Source of the DNA: Prevotella sp.
GTDB taxonomy: Bacteria; Bacteroidota; Bacteroidia; Bacteroidales; Bacteroidaceae
NCBI GenBank assembly: GCA_016290175.1
Contig: JAEETD010000009.1
Coordinates: 1 to 62,128, forward strand
Direction of reading: 5' to 3'
Length of the DNA: 62,128 nucleotides
Positions 25,046-33,067 of the stretch are shown here, one piece after another. A program made the position numbers and the translations under genes. The first letter of the stretch is position 1, and the number at the start of each line of letters is the position of its first letter. The notes beneath the pieces were generated by a model. It saw nothing but the letters and a program-made list of their open reading frames with translations, was not told the origin of the DNA and made no database searches.

Positions 25046-25636
25046 TTAGTTCCAGGCGCGGAGGATGGAACCATCGAACGAACAATAATAGCGCATCAGC
25101 GATGAGCCCTCATCGCCGTTGATAATCGCTCCTGTTTCCAGTTCATAGGTACGCTGGCAACGGGGACAGATTACTTGTTGGCGGTTGCCCGTAAAGTTCA
25201 TCGCCTGCAGGTTGCTGCAATTGGGACAGGCACGGTCATAGGCCCAGAGGCCGTTGAAGTTGGTAGTGCCGATAAAGAGTCCGATGCTGTTGCTGGCACC
25301 AAGCACATAGCTGGAATAGTTCTCAAGGTCTGTGCTGATGATATTGTCTTCCTGAGGGGTCTTGTCGTCGTTGCTGTTCACATAGACGTGGCGGACACTG
25401 GTCTTACCGTCACCTTTGGTGGTCACATAGACATAGGTTCCAGGATTCTGTGCCGCAGCAAAGAGCAGGCTGGTAGCGTGGTCTCTGTAGCTGAAGACGA
25501 AGTGACAGACGTATTTGCGGCTTATCGGTGCCTCTGCCTCACAGGAGATTAAAAGGGAAAAAGGAAAAGTGAGAAGTGAAAAATTTGCTACCGCTATCAA
25601 AAATAAAAGGATAGAATGTAAACTTCTAGTTTTCAT
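25046..25636 (-). CDS. Lipoprotein with a CxxC...CxxC zinc-ribbon or Rieske-like motif
   Basis: A 196-residue protein with a signal peptide ending in a lipobox (FPFSLLISC). Most of the hydrophobic core (ANFSLLTFPFSLL) is encoded by a composite heptamer repeat. The mature domain has CPNCSN and, about 20 residues later, CPRCQRTYEL. This two-CxxC arrangement fits a small zinc ribbon or a modified Rieske-like fold; the His residues of a true 2Fe-2S Rieske site are not seen. The function is unknown. It converges with the B12 operon and shares its strand with argH, whose stop lies 37 bases upstream. The ATG at 25636 starts the signal peptide. Confidence 0.75.
   Translation of the reverse strand: MKTRSLHSILLFLIAVANFSLLTFPFSLLISCEAEAPISRKYVCHFVFSYRDHATSLLFAAAQNPGTYVYVTTKGDGKTSVRHVYVNSNDDKTPQEDNIISTDLENYSSYVLGASNSIGLFIGTTNFNGLWAYDRACPNCSNLQAMNFTGNRQQVICPRCQRTYELETGAIINGDEGSSLMRYYCSFDGSILRAWN
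25553..25594. repeat. Composite element: heptamers plus GCGGTAGCAAA block (copy 5)
   Basis: On the minus strand the block (25584-25594) is followed by TTTTCAC/TTCTCAC units (25553-25581). It encodes the signal peptide of the lipoprotein, and is in inverted orientation to the next copy. Confidence 0.85.
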
Positions 25637-25638
25637 GT

Positions 25639-25677
25639 GCGGTAGCAAATTGTTCACTTTTCACTGTTCACTTTTAC
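25639..25677. repeat. Composite element: GCGGTAGCAAA block plus heptamers (copy 6)
   Basis: The block (25639-25649) is followed by TGTTCAC/TTTTCAC units to 25677. It forms the whole spacer between the argH stop and the lipoprotein start. Confidence 0.85.
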
Positions 25678-27005
25678 TTTAGCAAAGCTTGCTCTGCTGC
25701 CGTCATTCGCTCGAAGTTAAAGCCATCGAGCGTCTGCTGCATCAGGGCTTGTATCTGGTCGTTACAGAGGTTGCCGATAGAACCTTCGTGGGTGTGGTGG
25801 ATATCGTGGCTGGCCTTGAAAGTACCGGCCTCGATGTCGAGACCCACCTTCTTATAGGCATCGCGGAAGGGCATACCGTTGGCAGCCAGACGATTCACCT
25901 CCTCTACCGAGAACATCGGATCGTACATCGGATTGTCGAGGATATGTTCGTTCACCTCTATCTTATTAATAATGTATGCAGCCATCTGCAAGCAGTCCTT
26001 CAATTCGCCAAAGGCAGGTAAAAAGACTTCCTTGATAATCTGCAAATCGCGGAAATAGCCCACGGGCAGGTTGTTCATGATGAGCATCACCTGCTGAGGC
26101 AGGCTCTGCAGTTTATTGCATTTTGCACGGATCAGCTCGAACACGTCGGGATTCTTCTTATGTGGCATGATCGAAGAGCCTGTGGTACACTCCTTCGGCA
26201 GCTTCACAAACGAGAAGTTCTGTGAGTTGAACAGACAGGCGTCGAAGGCCATCTTGGCAATCGTACCTGCGATGGTGGCGATGGCGAAACCCACATTGCG
26301 CTCCATTTTTCCTCTACCCATCTGGGCATAGACCACATTGTAGTCCATCGAGTCGAAGCCCAGCAACTCTGTCGTCATCGTACGGTTCAGGGGGAAGCTG
26401 CTTCCATAGCCTGCTGCCGAACCCAAGGGATTGCGATTGGTCATCTTATAGGCAGCCTGCAGAAAGAGCATATCGTCGGTGAGGCTTTCTGCATAGGCAC
26501 CGAACCAGAGCCCGAACGAAGAGGGCATTGCAATCTGCAGATGGGTATAGCCGGGCATCAGCACATCCTTATACTGATTGCTCTTCTGAATCAGTTCATC
26601 GAAGAGAATCTTCACCTCATCGGCAATCTCTTTCAGTTCATGACGGGTAAAGAGCTTGAGGTCTACGAGTACTTGATCATTGCGCGAACGACCGGAGTGA
26701 ATCTTCTTGCCCATATCACCGAGTTTGCGGGTGAGCAACATCTCCACCTGAGAGTGCACATCCTCCACATCGTCCTCAATTATAAACTCACCACGCTCGG
26801 CCAGACGATAGATATTCCGCAATTCTGCCAACAGCGCCGTCAGTTCGTCTTTTTCCAACAGTCCGATGCTCTCCAACATGGTGATGTGGGCCATCGAGCC
26901 CAGCACGTCGTATTTGGCCAGATAGAGGTCCATTTCACGGTCTCTTCCCACTGTGAATCGCTCTATCTCTTTATTGATCTCAAAGTTCTTCTCCCAAAGT
27001 TTCAT
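25674..27005 (-). CDS. argH: Argininosuccinate lyase
   Basis: A 443-residue cytosolic enzyme of the fumarase/aspartase superfamily that splits argininosuccinate into arginine and fumarate. The superfamily signature GSSIMPHKKNP is intact, and HSGRSRNDQVLVDLKLF and TGYTHLQIAMPSS-like segments (PGYTHLQIAMPSSFG) are present. Length is close to the usual 440-460. Stop and start are both set in heptamer arrays. Other arginine genes are not nearby. Confidence 0.97.
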   Translation of the reverse strand: MKLWEKNFEINKEIERFTVGRDREMDLYLAKYDVLGSMAHITMLESIGLLEKDELTALLAELRNIYRLAERGEFIIEDDVEDVHSQVEMLLTRKLGDMGKKIHSGRSRNDQVLVDLKLFTRHELKEIADEVKILFDELIQKSNQYKDVLMPGYTHLQIAMPSSFGLWFGAYAESLTDDMLFLQAAYKMTNRNPLGSAAGYGSSFPLNRTMTTELLGFDSMDYNVVYAQMGRGKMERNVGFAIATIAGTIAKMAFDACLFNSQNFSFVKLPKECTTGSSIMPHKKNPDVFELIRAKCNKLQSLPQQVMLIMNNLPVGYFRDLQIIKEVFLPAFGELKDCLQMAAYIINKIEVNEHILDNPMYDPMFSVEEVNRLAANGMPFRDAYKKVGLDIEAGTFKASHDIHHTHEGSIGNLCNDQIQALMQQTLDGFNFERMTAAEQALLK

Positions 27006-27006
27006 G

Positions 27007-27034
27007 ATTCACTGTTCACTATTAACTATTCACT
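27007..27034. repeat. ATTCACT heptamer array forming a gene spacer
   Basis: ATTCACTGTTCACTATTAAC and following units fill the space between the argH start and the SRPBCC gene stop. Confidence 0.85.
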
Positions 27035-27464
27035 AAACATAGTGTACCTGGGCCAGGGCGTCGGCGATTTTCTCGATGCCGTCTTGCAGAGGCTTCTCTA
27101 CCATCGCCTTGATGAAGGGATTAAGCTCCGCCTTCAGCGTCAGCTTCATCTTAGAGTTCTGTTCATCAACGGGCAGCACCTGAATCCAGAGATTGAAGGG
27201 CACAGGCGACTGTACGGTCTCAAACTTCACACACTTCGGCTCCTCACGGTCGCAGATGCGCAGTTTCAGTTCACCCACGGGGGCAACGTTGAGGCTTACC
27301 GTATCCTCGTCATACTTGAAGTCATTGACTTTATCCTCAGGCACACGGTCCTGTACTTTCTCAAGGTTGCGCAGGTCGCTGATATTGTTGTACACTGCCT
27401 GCTGAGAGTAGGGAATCTGCTTGACACTACTCTCGAATTTGCTTTCACTTCCGAATATTGACAT
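27033..27464 (-). CDS. SRPBCC-superfamily (START/Bet v1-like) protein
   Basis: A 143-residue soluble protein. ESSVKQIPYSQQAVYNNISD and LRNLEKVQDRVP near the N-terminus and a C-terminal amphipathic helix (MVEKPLQDGIEKIADALAQV) are the pattern of small SRPBCC proteins in Bacteroidales. They form a hydrophobic cavity, but no specific ligand is known. The start at 27464 is chosen because a second Met seven codons upstream is preceded only by a short charged stretch; the longer form (27485) is possible. It lies between pyrE and argH on the same strand. Confidence 0.8.
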   Translation of the reverse strand: MSIFGSESKFESSVKQIPYSQQAVYNNISDLRNLEKVQDRVPEDKVNDFKYDEDTVSLNVAPVGELKLRICDREEPKCVKFETVQSPVPFNLWIQVLPVDEQNSKMKLTLKAELNPFIKAMVEKPLQDGIEKIADALAQVHYV

Positions 27465-27486
27465 ATTACCATATTTTTTAGACATA

Positions 27487-27560
27487 ATAACAGACTAACA
27501 AATTAGACATATTAACATACAAACAAATTATTTGTTATTATAAATCTGTTAGTCTGTTAT
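27487..27560. repeat. Inverted repeat with perfect 14-bp arms and inner hairpin
   Basis: ATAACAGACTAACA (27487-27500) pairs exactly with 27547-27560, and an inner AACAAATTATTTGTT hairpin lies between. There is no T-run immediately after the right arm, so it is not a standard terminator. It separates the pyrE stop from the SRPBCC gene. Confidence 0.75.
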
Positions 27561-27575
27561 TTTGTCTTTAAATTG

Positions 27576-28211
27576 TTACTCTGTCTTCATCCAGGTTTCC
27601 GGGCTCTTGCGCCATTCGGCGAGCACAGCCTTGTCTTCTTCCTTGATATAACCGGTCTTCGCGGCCTCTTCAACCACAGCCTCATAGTTGCTCAGCGTGA
27701 TGAGTTTCACACCAGCCTCCTCAAACGCTTTCTCTGCCACAGGGAAACCGTAGGTGAACGATGCCACCATACCGACTACCTCTACACCGTACTCACGCAG
27801 CGCAGCGACGGCCTTCAATGATGAACCGCCCGTAGAGATCAGGTCTTCAACGACGACCACCTTTGCACCTTTCTCAATCTCGCCCTCTATCTGATTGCCC
27901 ATACCGTGATCCTTTGGCTTCGGACGGACATAACTGAACGGCAATCCCAATTGGTCGGCGACGAGTGCTCCCTGTGCGATGGCACCAGTGGCGACGCCAG
28001 CCACCGCCTCGGTCTCAGGAAAATTTTCCTGGATGGCGTGACAAAGCTCGAGTTTCACAAACGAACGCACATCGCTGTACGACAGCGTCTTGCGGTTGTC
28101 GGTATAGATGGGTGACTTCCAGCCAGAGGCCCATGTAAACGGGTCGTTCGGCTGCAACTTGATGGCCTTGATATCCATCAGTTTCTTGGCTAATTGATGC
28201 TTGATATCCAT
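27576..28211 (-). CDS. pyrE: Orotate phosphoribosyltransferase
   Basis: A 211-residue enzyme joining orotate to PRPP to give OMP in pyrimidine synthesis. The PRPP-binding motif VVVVEDLISTGGSS is intact, with the catalytic loop KPKDHGMGNQ upstream and ASGWKSPIYTDNRKTLS near the N-terminus. Length fits the family. The start is the ATG of MDIKHQLAKKL at 28211, 22 bases downstream of a minus-strand TACCTTTG. An open frame extends further upstream but is outside the conserved protein. Confidence 0.97.
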   Translation of the reverse strand: MDIKHQLAKKLMDIKAIKLQPNDPFTWASGWKSPIYTDNRKTLSYSDVRSFVKLELCHAIQENFPETEAVAGVATGAIAQGALVADQLGLPFSYVRPKPKDHGMGNQIEGEIEKGAKVVVVEDLISTGGSSLKAVAALREYGVEVVGMVASFTYGFPVAEKAFEEAGVKLITLSNYEAVVEEAAKTGYIKEEDKAVLAEWRKSPETWMKTE

Positions 28212-28233
28212 AATATAATGTATAATTTGCGTG

Positions 28234-28241
28234 CAAAGGTA
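28234..28241 (-). promoter_or_regulatory. Bacteroidetes -7 element (TACCTTTG) for pyrE
   Basis: TACCTTTG on the minus strand, 22 bases upstream of the pyrE ATG. Confidence 0.7.
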
Positions 28242-28248
28242 CAAAAAA

Positions 28249-28279
28249 ATAGTGAATAGTGGATAGTGAATAGTGAATA
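28249..28279. repeat. AGTGAAT heptamer array between divergent promoters
   Basis: About four AGTGAAT/AGTGGAT units lie between the pyrE and esterase -7 elements, occupying the upstream region of both. Confidence 0.85.
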
Positions 28280-28284
28280 TTTTG

Positions 28285-28292
28285 TATCTTTG
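28285..28292 (+). promoter_or_regulatory. Bacteroidetes -7 element (TATCTTTG) for the esterase gene
   Basis: TATCTTTG lies 37 bases upstream of the ATG at 28330. Confidence 0.7.
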
Positions 28293-28329
28293 CACCCAGA
28301 TTATCAACTCATAACTCAAAATTGCTAAT

Positions 28330-29820
28330 ATGAAAAGGATTTTATTTTTGACTACTTTGTTTTGCGCAGCCCTTACGATGCAGGCGCAGAGACCGCAAAT
28401 GATGCGGATGGCGGAACCCGGAAAGACCGACCAGACCGCGCGGAAGTTTACACTTGATCTGACGGAAGATGGTAAGGCACAAATGGTGTGTTTCCTCCCC
28501 ACGAAACCCTCGGGCAAGGCCATTGTGGGTATTCCTGGCGGTGGCTACTCCGTATTGTCAAACACCCATGAAGGTACGATGGCTGCCGACTGGCTCAACC
28601 AGAAGGGTATCGCCTATTTCGTGGTGAACTATCGTCTGCCGGAAGGTAACCGTATGATTCCGATGAGCGATGTGTGGCAGGGATTCCGCATCGTTCGCGA
28701 CTCCGCAGCCGTCTGGGGCATCAACCCCCGCGATGTAGGTATCATGGGTTTCTCAGCTGGCGGACATCTGGCATCGGTCATCTCCACACACTCCGAGTAT
28801 GACGTACGTCCTGACTTCACCATCCTCTTCTATCCCGTCATCTCGATGGATGAGAAGGTGTCGCATGTATGGTCGTGCCGTAATTTCCTCGGCGAGGATC
28901 AGAAAGATCCGAAGATTGTGCGTGAGTTCTCTACCAATAATGCCGTTCAGCGTCATATTACTCCGCCTGCCTGTATCATTATGTCGGGTGACGACAACTT
29001 GGTGCCACCGCTCACCAACGGTCTGACTTACTATACCGCCATGCGTAATGCCGGTAATGACTGTATGCTGTTGCTCTATCCCACGGGAGGTCACGGCTAC
29101 GGTTTCGGACAATGGTTCGCCTATCATAATGAGATGCTCGCTACATTAGGTAAATGGCTCGACCAGCTGAAGGCTCCCAAGCAGGATGCCATCCGCGTGG
29201 CTTGCATTGGTAATAGCATTACCGATGGTCACGGCATCGACCTTGCTCCGCGTAACGGCTATCCCGCACAGCTGCAGCGCATGCTGGGCAATGATTATTG
29301 CGTGAAGAACTTTGGTGTAAGCGCCCGTACCATGCTCAACAAGGGTGACTATCCTTATATGAACGAGCAGGCGTGGCGTGATGCCCTTGCCTTCAAGCCC
29401 GATATCGTGATTATCAAACTCGGCACCAACGATTCGAAACCCGAGAACTGGAAGTATAATGCTGAGTTCCGTCAGGACCTCGAGCAGATGATTACCACGC
29501 TTTGTCCCACTCTCGCCCAGCCTGCGAAGAAGGGAAAGAAGGCTAAAAAGGGTCAGGTCGCAGAGCCTGTGAAGCCGCAGATCTATCTCTGCACACCCAT
29601 ACCCGCCTTCAAGTCCACATGGAACATCAATGATTCTGTGATTGTCAATGGCATCATCCCCATCCAGAAGGAGGTGGCTGCGAAGTACGGTCTGAAGATC
29701 ATTGACCTCCATACTCTCTATGCCAACGATGGCGACAAGATGTTGGCTGACGGAATCCATCCTGACGACAAGGGTGCCCGTCGCCTGGCGCAGATCATCG
29801 CGGAGGAGCTAAAGAAGTAA
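28330..29820 (+). CDS. Two-domain secreted esterase: alpha/beta hydrolase plus SGNH hydrolase
   Basis: A 496-residue protein with a signal peptide (residues 1-20, ending TMQAQ). Residues about 35-275 form an alpha/beta hydrolase: GIPGGGYSVLS oxyanion region, GFSAGGHLAS nucleophile elbow, and a final GGHGYGF His. Residues about 285-495 form an SGNH hydrolase: CIGNSITDGHG (block I Ser), KLGTNDSKPENW (block III) and ADGIHPDDKGARR (block V Asp-His). Both domains have their catalytic residues. The likely role is removing acetyl or other acyl groups from plant polysaccharide, with two specificities in one enzyme. A Lys-rich loop (AKKGKKAKKGQ) interrupts the SGNH domain. It is a single-gene unit. 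Confidence 0.88.
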   Translation: MKRILFLTTLFCAALTMQAQRPQMMRMAEPGKTDQTARKFTLDLTEDGKAQMVCFLPTKPSGKAIVGIPGGGYSVLSNTHEGTMAADWLNQKGIAYFVVNYRLPEGNRMIPMSDVWQGFRIVRDSAAVWGINPRDVGIMGFSAGGHLASVISTHSEYDVRPDFTILFYPVISMDEKVSHVWSCRNFLGEDQKDPKIVREFSTNNAVQRHITPPACIIMSGDDNLVPPLTNGLTYYTAMRNAGNDCMLLLYPTGGHGYGFGQWFAYHNEMLATLGKWLDQLKAPKQDAIRVACIGNSITDGHGIDLAPRNGYPAQLQRMLGNDYCVKNFGVSARTMLNKGDYPYMNEQAWRDALAFKPDIVIIKLGTNDSKPENWKYNAEFRQDLEQMITTLCPTLAQPAKKGKKAKKGQVAEPVKPQIYLCTPIPAFKSTWNINDSVIVNGIIPIQKEVAAKYGLKIIDLHTLYANDGDKMLADGIHPDDKGARRLAQIIAEELKK

Positions 29821-29849
29821 GATTTAAGAAGAAAGAGGGAAGCAGTTTC

Positions 29850-30548
29850 CTACGATTTCGAATAGCCGAGGGCGAGCACGCTGAATTTCACGTTGCTCGC
29901 CTTCCGCATTTCCTGGGCACAGGCGATGATGGTGGCACCTGTGGTCACCACATCGTCGATCAGCAGCAGATGCTTCCCGCTGATGCTATCGCTATTGACG
30001 AGTTCGAACACATTTTCCACGTTCTCGTTGCGTTCCCAACGGCCTCGCTGCGTTTGACTGCCCACAAATTTTGTGCGCCTCACCACCTCGTTGGCGATGG
30101 GCAGTCCCGTCACCTCGCTCACGCCCTTGGCCAGTTCCAGACTCTGGTTATACCCTCGCTGGCGTTCGCGTTTCCTCGCCAACGGCACGGGTACGATGGC
30201 ATCGATGCCGTCAAACAGTCCGCTGCGCATCAGTTCTTTGGCCATCATCCGTCCCATCACCACACCTATCTCGGGGTGGTTCTTGTATTTCATCTCGTAG
30301 AGGATCTGGGCGGTTTCGGCATGCGGCTCATAATAAAACAGGGCGGTGGCCTTCTCGATGGCCATCTGTCCCCAGAACAGCTTCGCCATCACATTTTCAT
30401 AGAGGTCGTGGCCAAAGTCGGTGCGCGGCAGATGCAGGTAACACTTGCTGCACAGCGTCTCTTCTGTCACTGCCAGCCTGTTACCACAGACCACACACAG
30501 CCGCGGTGAAATCAGATCGAGCAGACGAGCCCAGAAACTAATCTTCAT
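29850..30548 (-). CDS. comF: ComF-family phosphoribosyltransferase-like protein
   Basis: A 232-residue protein with an N-terminal zinc-finger-like pair (CVVCGNRL and CSKCYLHLP) and a C-terminal phosphoribosyltransferase fold with the PRPP-type motif LLIDDVVTTGAT. ComF proteins participate in DNA uptake in naturally competent bacteria; related proteins occur widely. The ATG at 30548 overlaps the recX end by 11 bp; a TTG 9 bases upstream is possible. It is the last gene of the prmC-recX-comF set. Confidence 0.92.
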   Translation of the reverse strand: MKISFWARLLDLISPRLCVVCGNRLAVTEETLCSKCYLHLPRTDFGHDLYENVMAKLFWGQMAIEKATALFYYEPHAETAQILYEMKYKNHPEIGVVMGRMMAKELMRSGLFDGIDAIVPVPLARKRERQRGYNQSLELAKGVSEVTGLPIANEVVRRTKFVGSQTQRGRWERNENVENVFELVNSDSISGKHLLLIDDVVTTGATIIACAQEMRKASNVKFSVLALGYSKS

Positions 30549-31035
30549 CTTGCTCAAACTCGTCTTCGTTGATTTCGCTGGTGTCCAGGCACAGTCGGAT
30601 GATGTCGAAGGTAAAACCGCGTCCGAGGGCGAAGCGTACGAGCTTCTGGTTGCGTTCGTAATCGCTCTGGGCCCGGATGCTCTTGCTCTTCTGTTTCAGC
30701 AGCGGACGCAGCACGCTCAGATACTCTTTATCGTCAATCTCGTCAAGCACCGTCTGCTGGATATCATCATCAATATGTTTCATCCAGAGCCCCTGCTGCA
30801 CCTTCCTGCGCCCCCATTTGTTGTAGCGGATCTTGTCCTTCACAAATGCACGGGCATAGCGCTCGTCGTCCACATAGCGCTCCTTCACAAGCCGGGCCAT
30901 CACACGGGCCTGTATCGTTTCCGACAGTTCCCATTTCCGCATTTTCTCCAGCATTTCATACTGACAGTGTTCCGCGTTGGCACACATTGAGGCCAGTTGA
31001 AGGAAAGCCTCTTGTTCGGTCATTTCTTTTTTCAT
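30538..31035 (-). CDS. recX: RecX-family regulatory protein
   Basis: A 165-residue protein with three-helix repeat modules typical of RecX: MARLVKERYVDDERYARAFV, DKIRYNKWGRRKVQQGLWMK and LVRFALGRGFTFDIIRLCL. RecX modulates RecA filament stability; recA is not in the window. The ATG overlaps the prmC stop (ATGA), indicating translational coupling. The very acidic C-terminus (EINEDEFEQDED) is notable. Confidence 0.9.
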   Translation of the reverse strand: MKKEMTEQEAFLQLASMCANAEHCQYEMLEKMRKWELSETIQARVMARLVKERYVDDERYARAFVKDKIRYNKWGRRKVQQGLWMKHIDDDIQQTVLDEIDDKEYLSVLRPLLKQKSKSIRAQSDYERNQKLVRFALGRGFTFDIIRLCLDTSEINEDEFEQDED

Positions 31036-31883
31036 GTCTTTTTAGCTTTAAGGAATCGTTGTTTACCAAACATATCTTGTTTGATCTCTGTCTCTGCAAA
31101 CCCAATCCTACGTACCATCGCTTCCGTCTCATGGGCATACAACGGGTTCAGTTCGAAATAGAGCAACCCATTGGGGTTCAAGGTCTTGAGTGCATATTCT
31201 GCGATGGCGCGATAGAATCTCAGCGGGTCGTCGTCAGGCACAAACAGAGCCAGATGTGGCTCATGCTCCAGCACATGCCGTTCCATCCCAGCAGCCTCCT
31301 TGTGGCACACATACGGCGGATTGCTCACAATCACATCCCACAAGGGGAGTGAATAGTGAATAGTGCATAGCGAAGAGTCGAGGGCATCCCGCTTTTCGAA
31401 GGCCACCTCCGCCCCCAGTGCTTCTGCATTCTTTTGGGCGATTCTCAACGCCTCCTCAGATATATCCCATGCCGTCACCTTTGCCTCGGGTATCTCCAAC
31501 GCCAGCGTAATCGCGATACACCCGCTTCCCGTTCCCACATCGAGTATCTGTGATGTAACAGAGGGACGGTTCTTTTGTGATATCCACCGACACAACTCCC
31601 CTGTCTCCGGCCTCGGAATCAGTACCCCAGGTTCCACATGAAACCGCCTTCCGCAGAACTCCGCTACACCTAATACATATTGTACGGGCTCACCCTGTTC
31701 CAATCGCAGCATCGTTTTTTCCAGCTCTATGCATTCCTCTTCCGTCAGGTCGTCCAGTTTCCCGCAGACAATATCTGTCAGCGAGAGCCCGAACTTTTCG
31801 TCCAGCATCCAGCGGACAATGGCCTTTGCCTCGTCTGTGTCATAGATGCCTGATAGTCTGCGCCAGAGTGTTTCGTCTTTCAT
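31032..31883 (-). CDS. prmC: Peptide chain release factor glutamine methyltransferase
   Basis: A 283-residue SAM-dependent enzyme that methylates the Gln of the GGQ motif in release factors. The SAM site ILDVGTGSGCIAI and the catalytic WDVIVSNPPYVC are intact. Two dispersed repeats have been absorbed into the coding region just before these motifs: a REP-like arm encodes QKNRPSVTS before ILDVGTGSG, and a heptamer array encodes SLCTIHYSLPL before WDVIVSNPPY. Both lie in loops next to the active site. It begins the prmC-recX-comF set. Confidence 0.95.
   Translation of the reverse strand: MKDETLWRRLSGIYDTDEAKAIVRWMLDEKFGLSLTDIVCGKLDDLTEEECIELEKTMLRLEQGEPVQYVLGVAEFCGRRFHVEPGVLIPRPETGELCRWISQKNRPSVTSQILDVGTGSGCIAITLALEIPEAKVTAWDISEEALRIAQKNAEALGAEVAFEKRDALDSSLCTIHYSLPLWDVIVSNPPYVCHKEAAGMERHVLEHEPHLALFVPDDDPLRFYRAIAEYALKTLNPNGLLYFELNPLYAHETEAMVRRIGFAETEIKQDMFGKQRFLKAKKT
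31347..31376. repeat. AGTGAAT heptamer array in the prmC coding region
   Basis: Three or four units, read on the minus strand as SLCTIHYSL just before the catalytic NPPY segment. Confidence 0.8.
31558..31581. repeat. Single REP-like arm in prmC
   Basis: It contains AGGGACGGTTCTTTTGT in the plus orientation and is read on the minus strand as SQKNRPSV. Confidence 0.8.
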
Positions 31884-31914
31884 ATTATTATCTTTCCGGA
31901 GATAAGTGTAACCT

Positions 31915-33033
31915 TTATTGAGTCAGGTAATCGTTGGGGGTGAGGCCGGTGAGATCCTTGAACTTACGCTGGAAATAGGTGCGGTCGCTGAAGCCGCAGT
32001 GTTGTGCGATGCTCTCGTTCGACCAGTCCGGATGGGCACGCATCACCTGTTTAGCCTCGTCGATGCGCAGTGCCGTCAACCAGTCGCTATAGTGCAAGCC
32101 CCTCTGTTTGAGCCAGGCGGAGAGAAGGTAACGAGGTACGCCAATCTCCTCGGCTGCATTGGGCAGGTTGAGGCCGGTCTGTAGATGGCCGCGCTTGTCA
32201 ATCCAGGCAGCTACTGCCAGCTCCACGCGGTGGAGGGAGCTCTCCGAGATGCGGTCCTCACTCTTCTGCTGCAGATCGCTCACTTCCTCGCTCCGCACGT
32301 CCTCTTCATTCTGTTGCGCCTCCACCACCTTCTCCGGGGCATTGCTGACGATATAGAGGCAGAAGCAGTCAATCAGATAGAAGATGCTTAACAGTATCAT
32401 GATGGCAAATATGGCCAGCAGCGCCCCTTGTGTAAAGATCATGAGTGGCGCCAGGATAGCCATCATTGCCAGGAGATAGATGCTCCATTGCATCCAACTC
32501 AACAAATCTCTCAGGTCGCTATCGTAAAAGTTGGCTACTGCACGACGTATTATCTTCATATAGCGTATCTGATGGATAAAATAGTAGAATATCAAGGCAG
32601 CAAAGATGGTGCTGGCTCCGATTTCCGTCCAGCGCAGTAATGACGACCCGCCCATGTTTGAGGGGTCGCCTGTCTTTATGCCGAAGAAAATGAGAGCTAG
32701 GGCCAGCAACCAGACAGGAATACCGATGAATTTCTCCCAGCGGCTGAGGATTCCCTGACGCTGCAGATTGATGATGGCTAGGCAGAAGAGTACCGTACAA
32801 GGGATGAAGAAGGCGATGTTGAGCATGACGGCCGCGTAAACGCCCTGCGCCCGCAAGCCCAACAGGAGTTGCAGAAGAAACTGAATGCCCAGAAGAGTGG
32901 TACCTCCTGCCAACAGCCAGCGCGAGCGGTTGACTATCGGACTGCAGGTGACCCTCCGAGGCTGTAATATCAGCTTGAGTGTCAACGTAGCCATCAGCAG
33001 AACGGCTGAGAATTGCATGAGTTCTACCTTCAT
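31915..33033 (-). CDS. AraC-family regulator with an N-terminal multi-pass membrane domain
   Basis: A 372-residue protein with about seven hydrophobic segments in residues 5-225 and an AraC-type double helix-turn-helix at residues 275-372. The latter includes IDEAKQVMRAHPDWSNESIA and the family signature FSDRTYFQRKFKDLTGLTPN. A charged linker (residues 232-260, E/Q/S-rich) joins the two. The design suggests a membrane-embedded sensor that directly regulates transcription. Target genes and signal are unknown. Transcription probably starts at the minus-strand TATTTTTG, 33068-33075. Confidence 0.88.
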   Translation of the reverse strand: MKVELMQFSAVLLMATLTLKLILQPRRVTCSPIVNRSRWLLAGGTTLLGIQFLLQLLLGLRAQGVYAAVMLNIAFFIPCTVLFCLAIINLQRQGILSRWEKFIGIPVWLLALALIFFGIKTGDPSNMGGSSLLRWTEIGASTIFAALIFYYFIHQIRYMKIIRRAVANFYDSDLRDLLSWMQWSIYLLAMMAILAPLMIFTQGALLAIFAIMILLSIFYLIDCFCLYIVSNAPEKVVEAQQNEEDVRSEEVSDLQQKSEDRISESSLHRVELAVAAWIDKRGHLQTGLNLPNAAEEIGVPRYLLSAWLKQRGLHYSDWLTALRIDEAKQVMRAHPDWSNESIAQHCGFSDRTYFQRKFKDLTGLTPNDYLTQ

Positions 33034-33067
33034 CCCTCTTCTCTCTTATATTTGACTATTGATGCTG

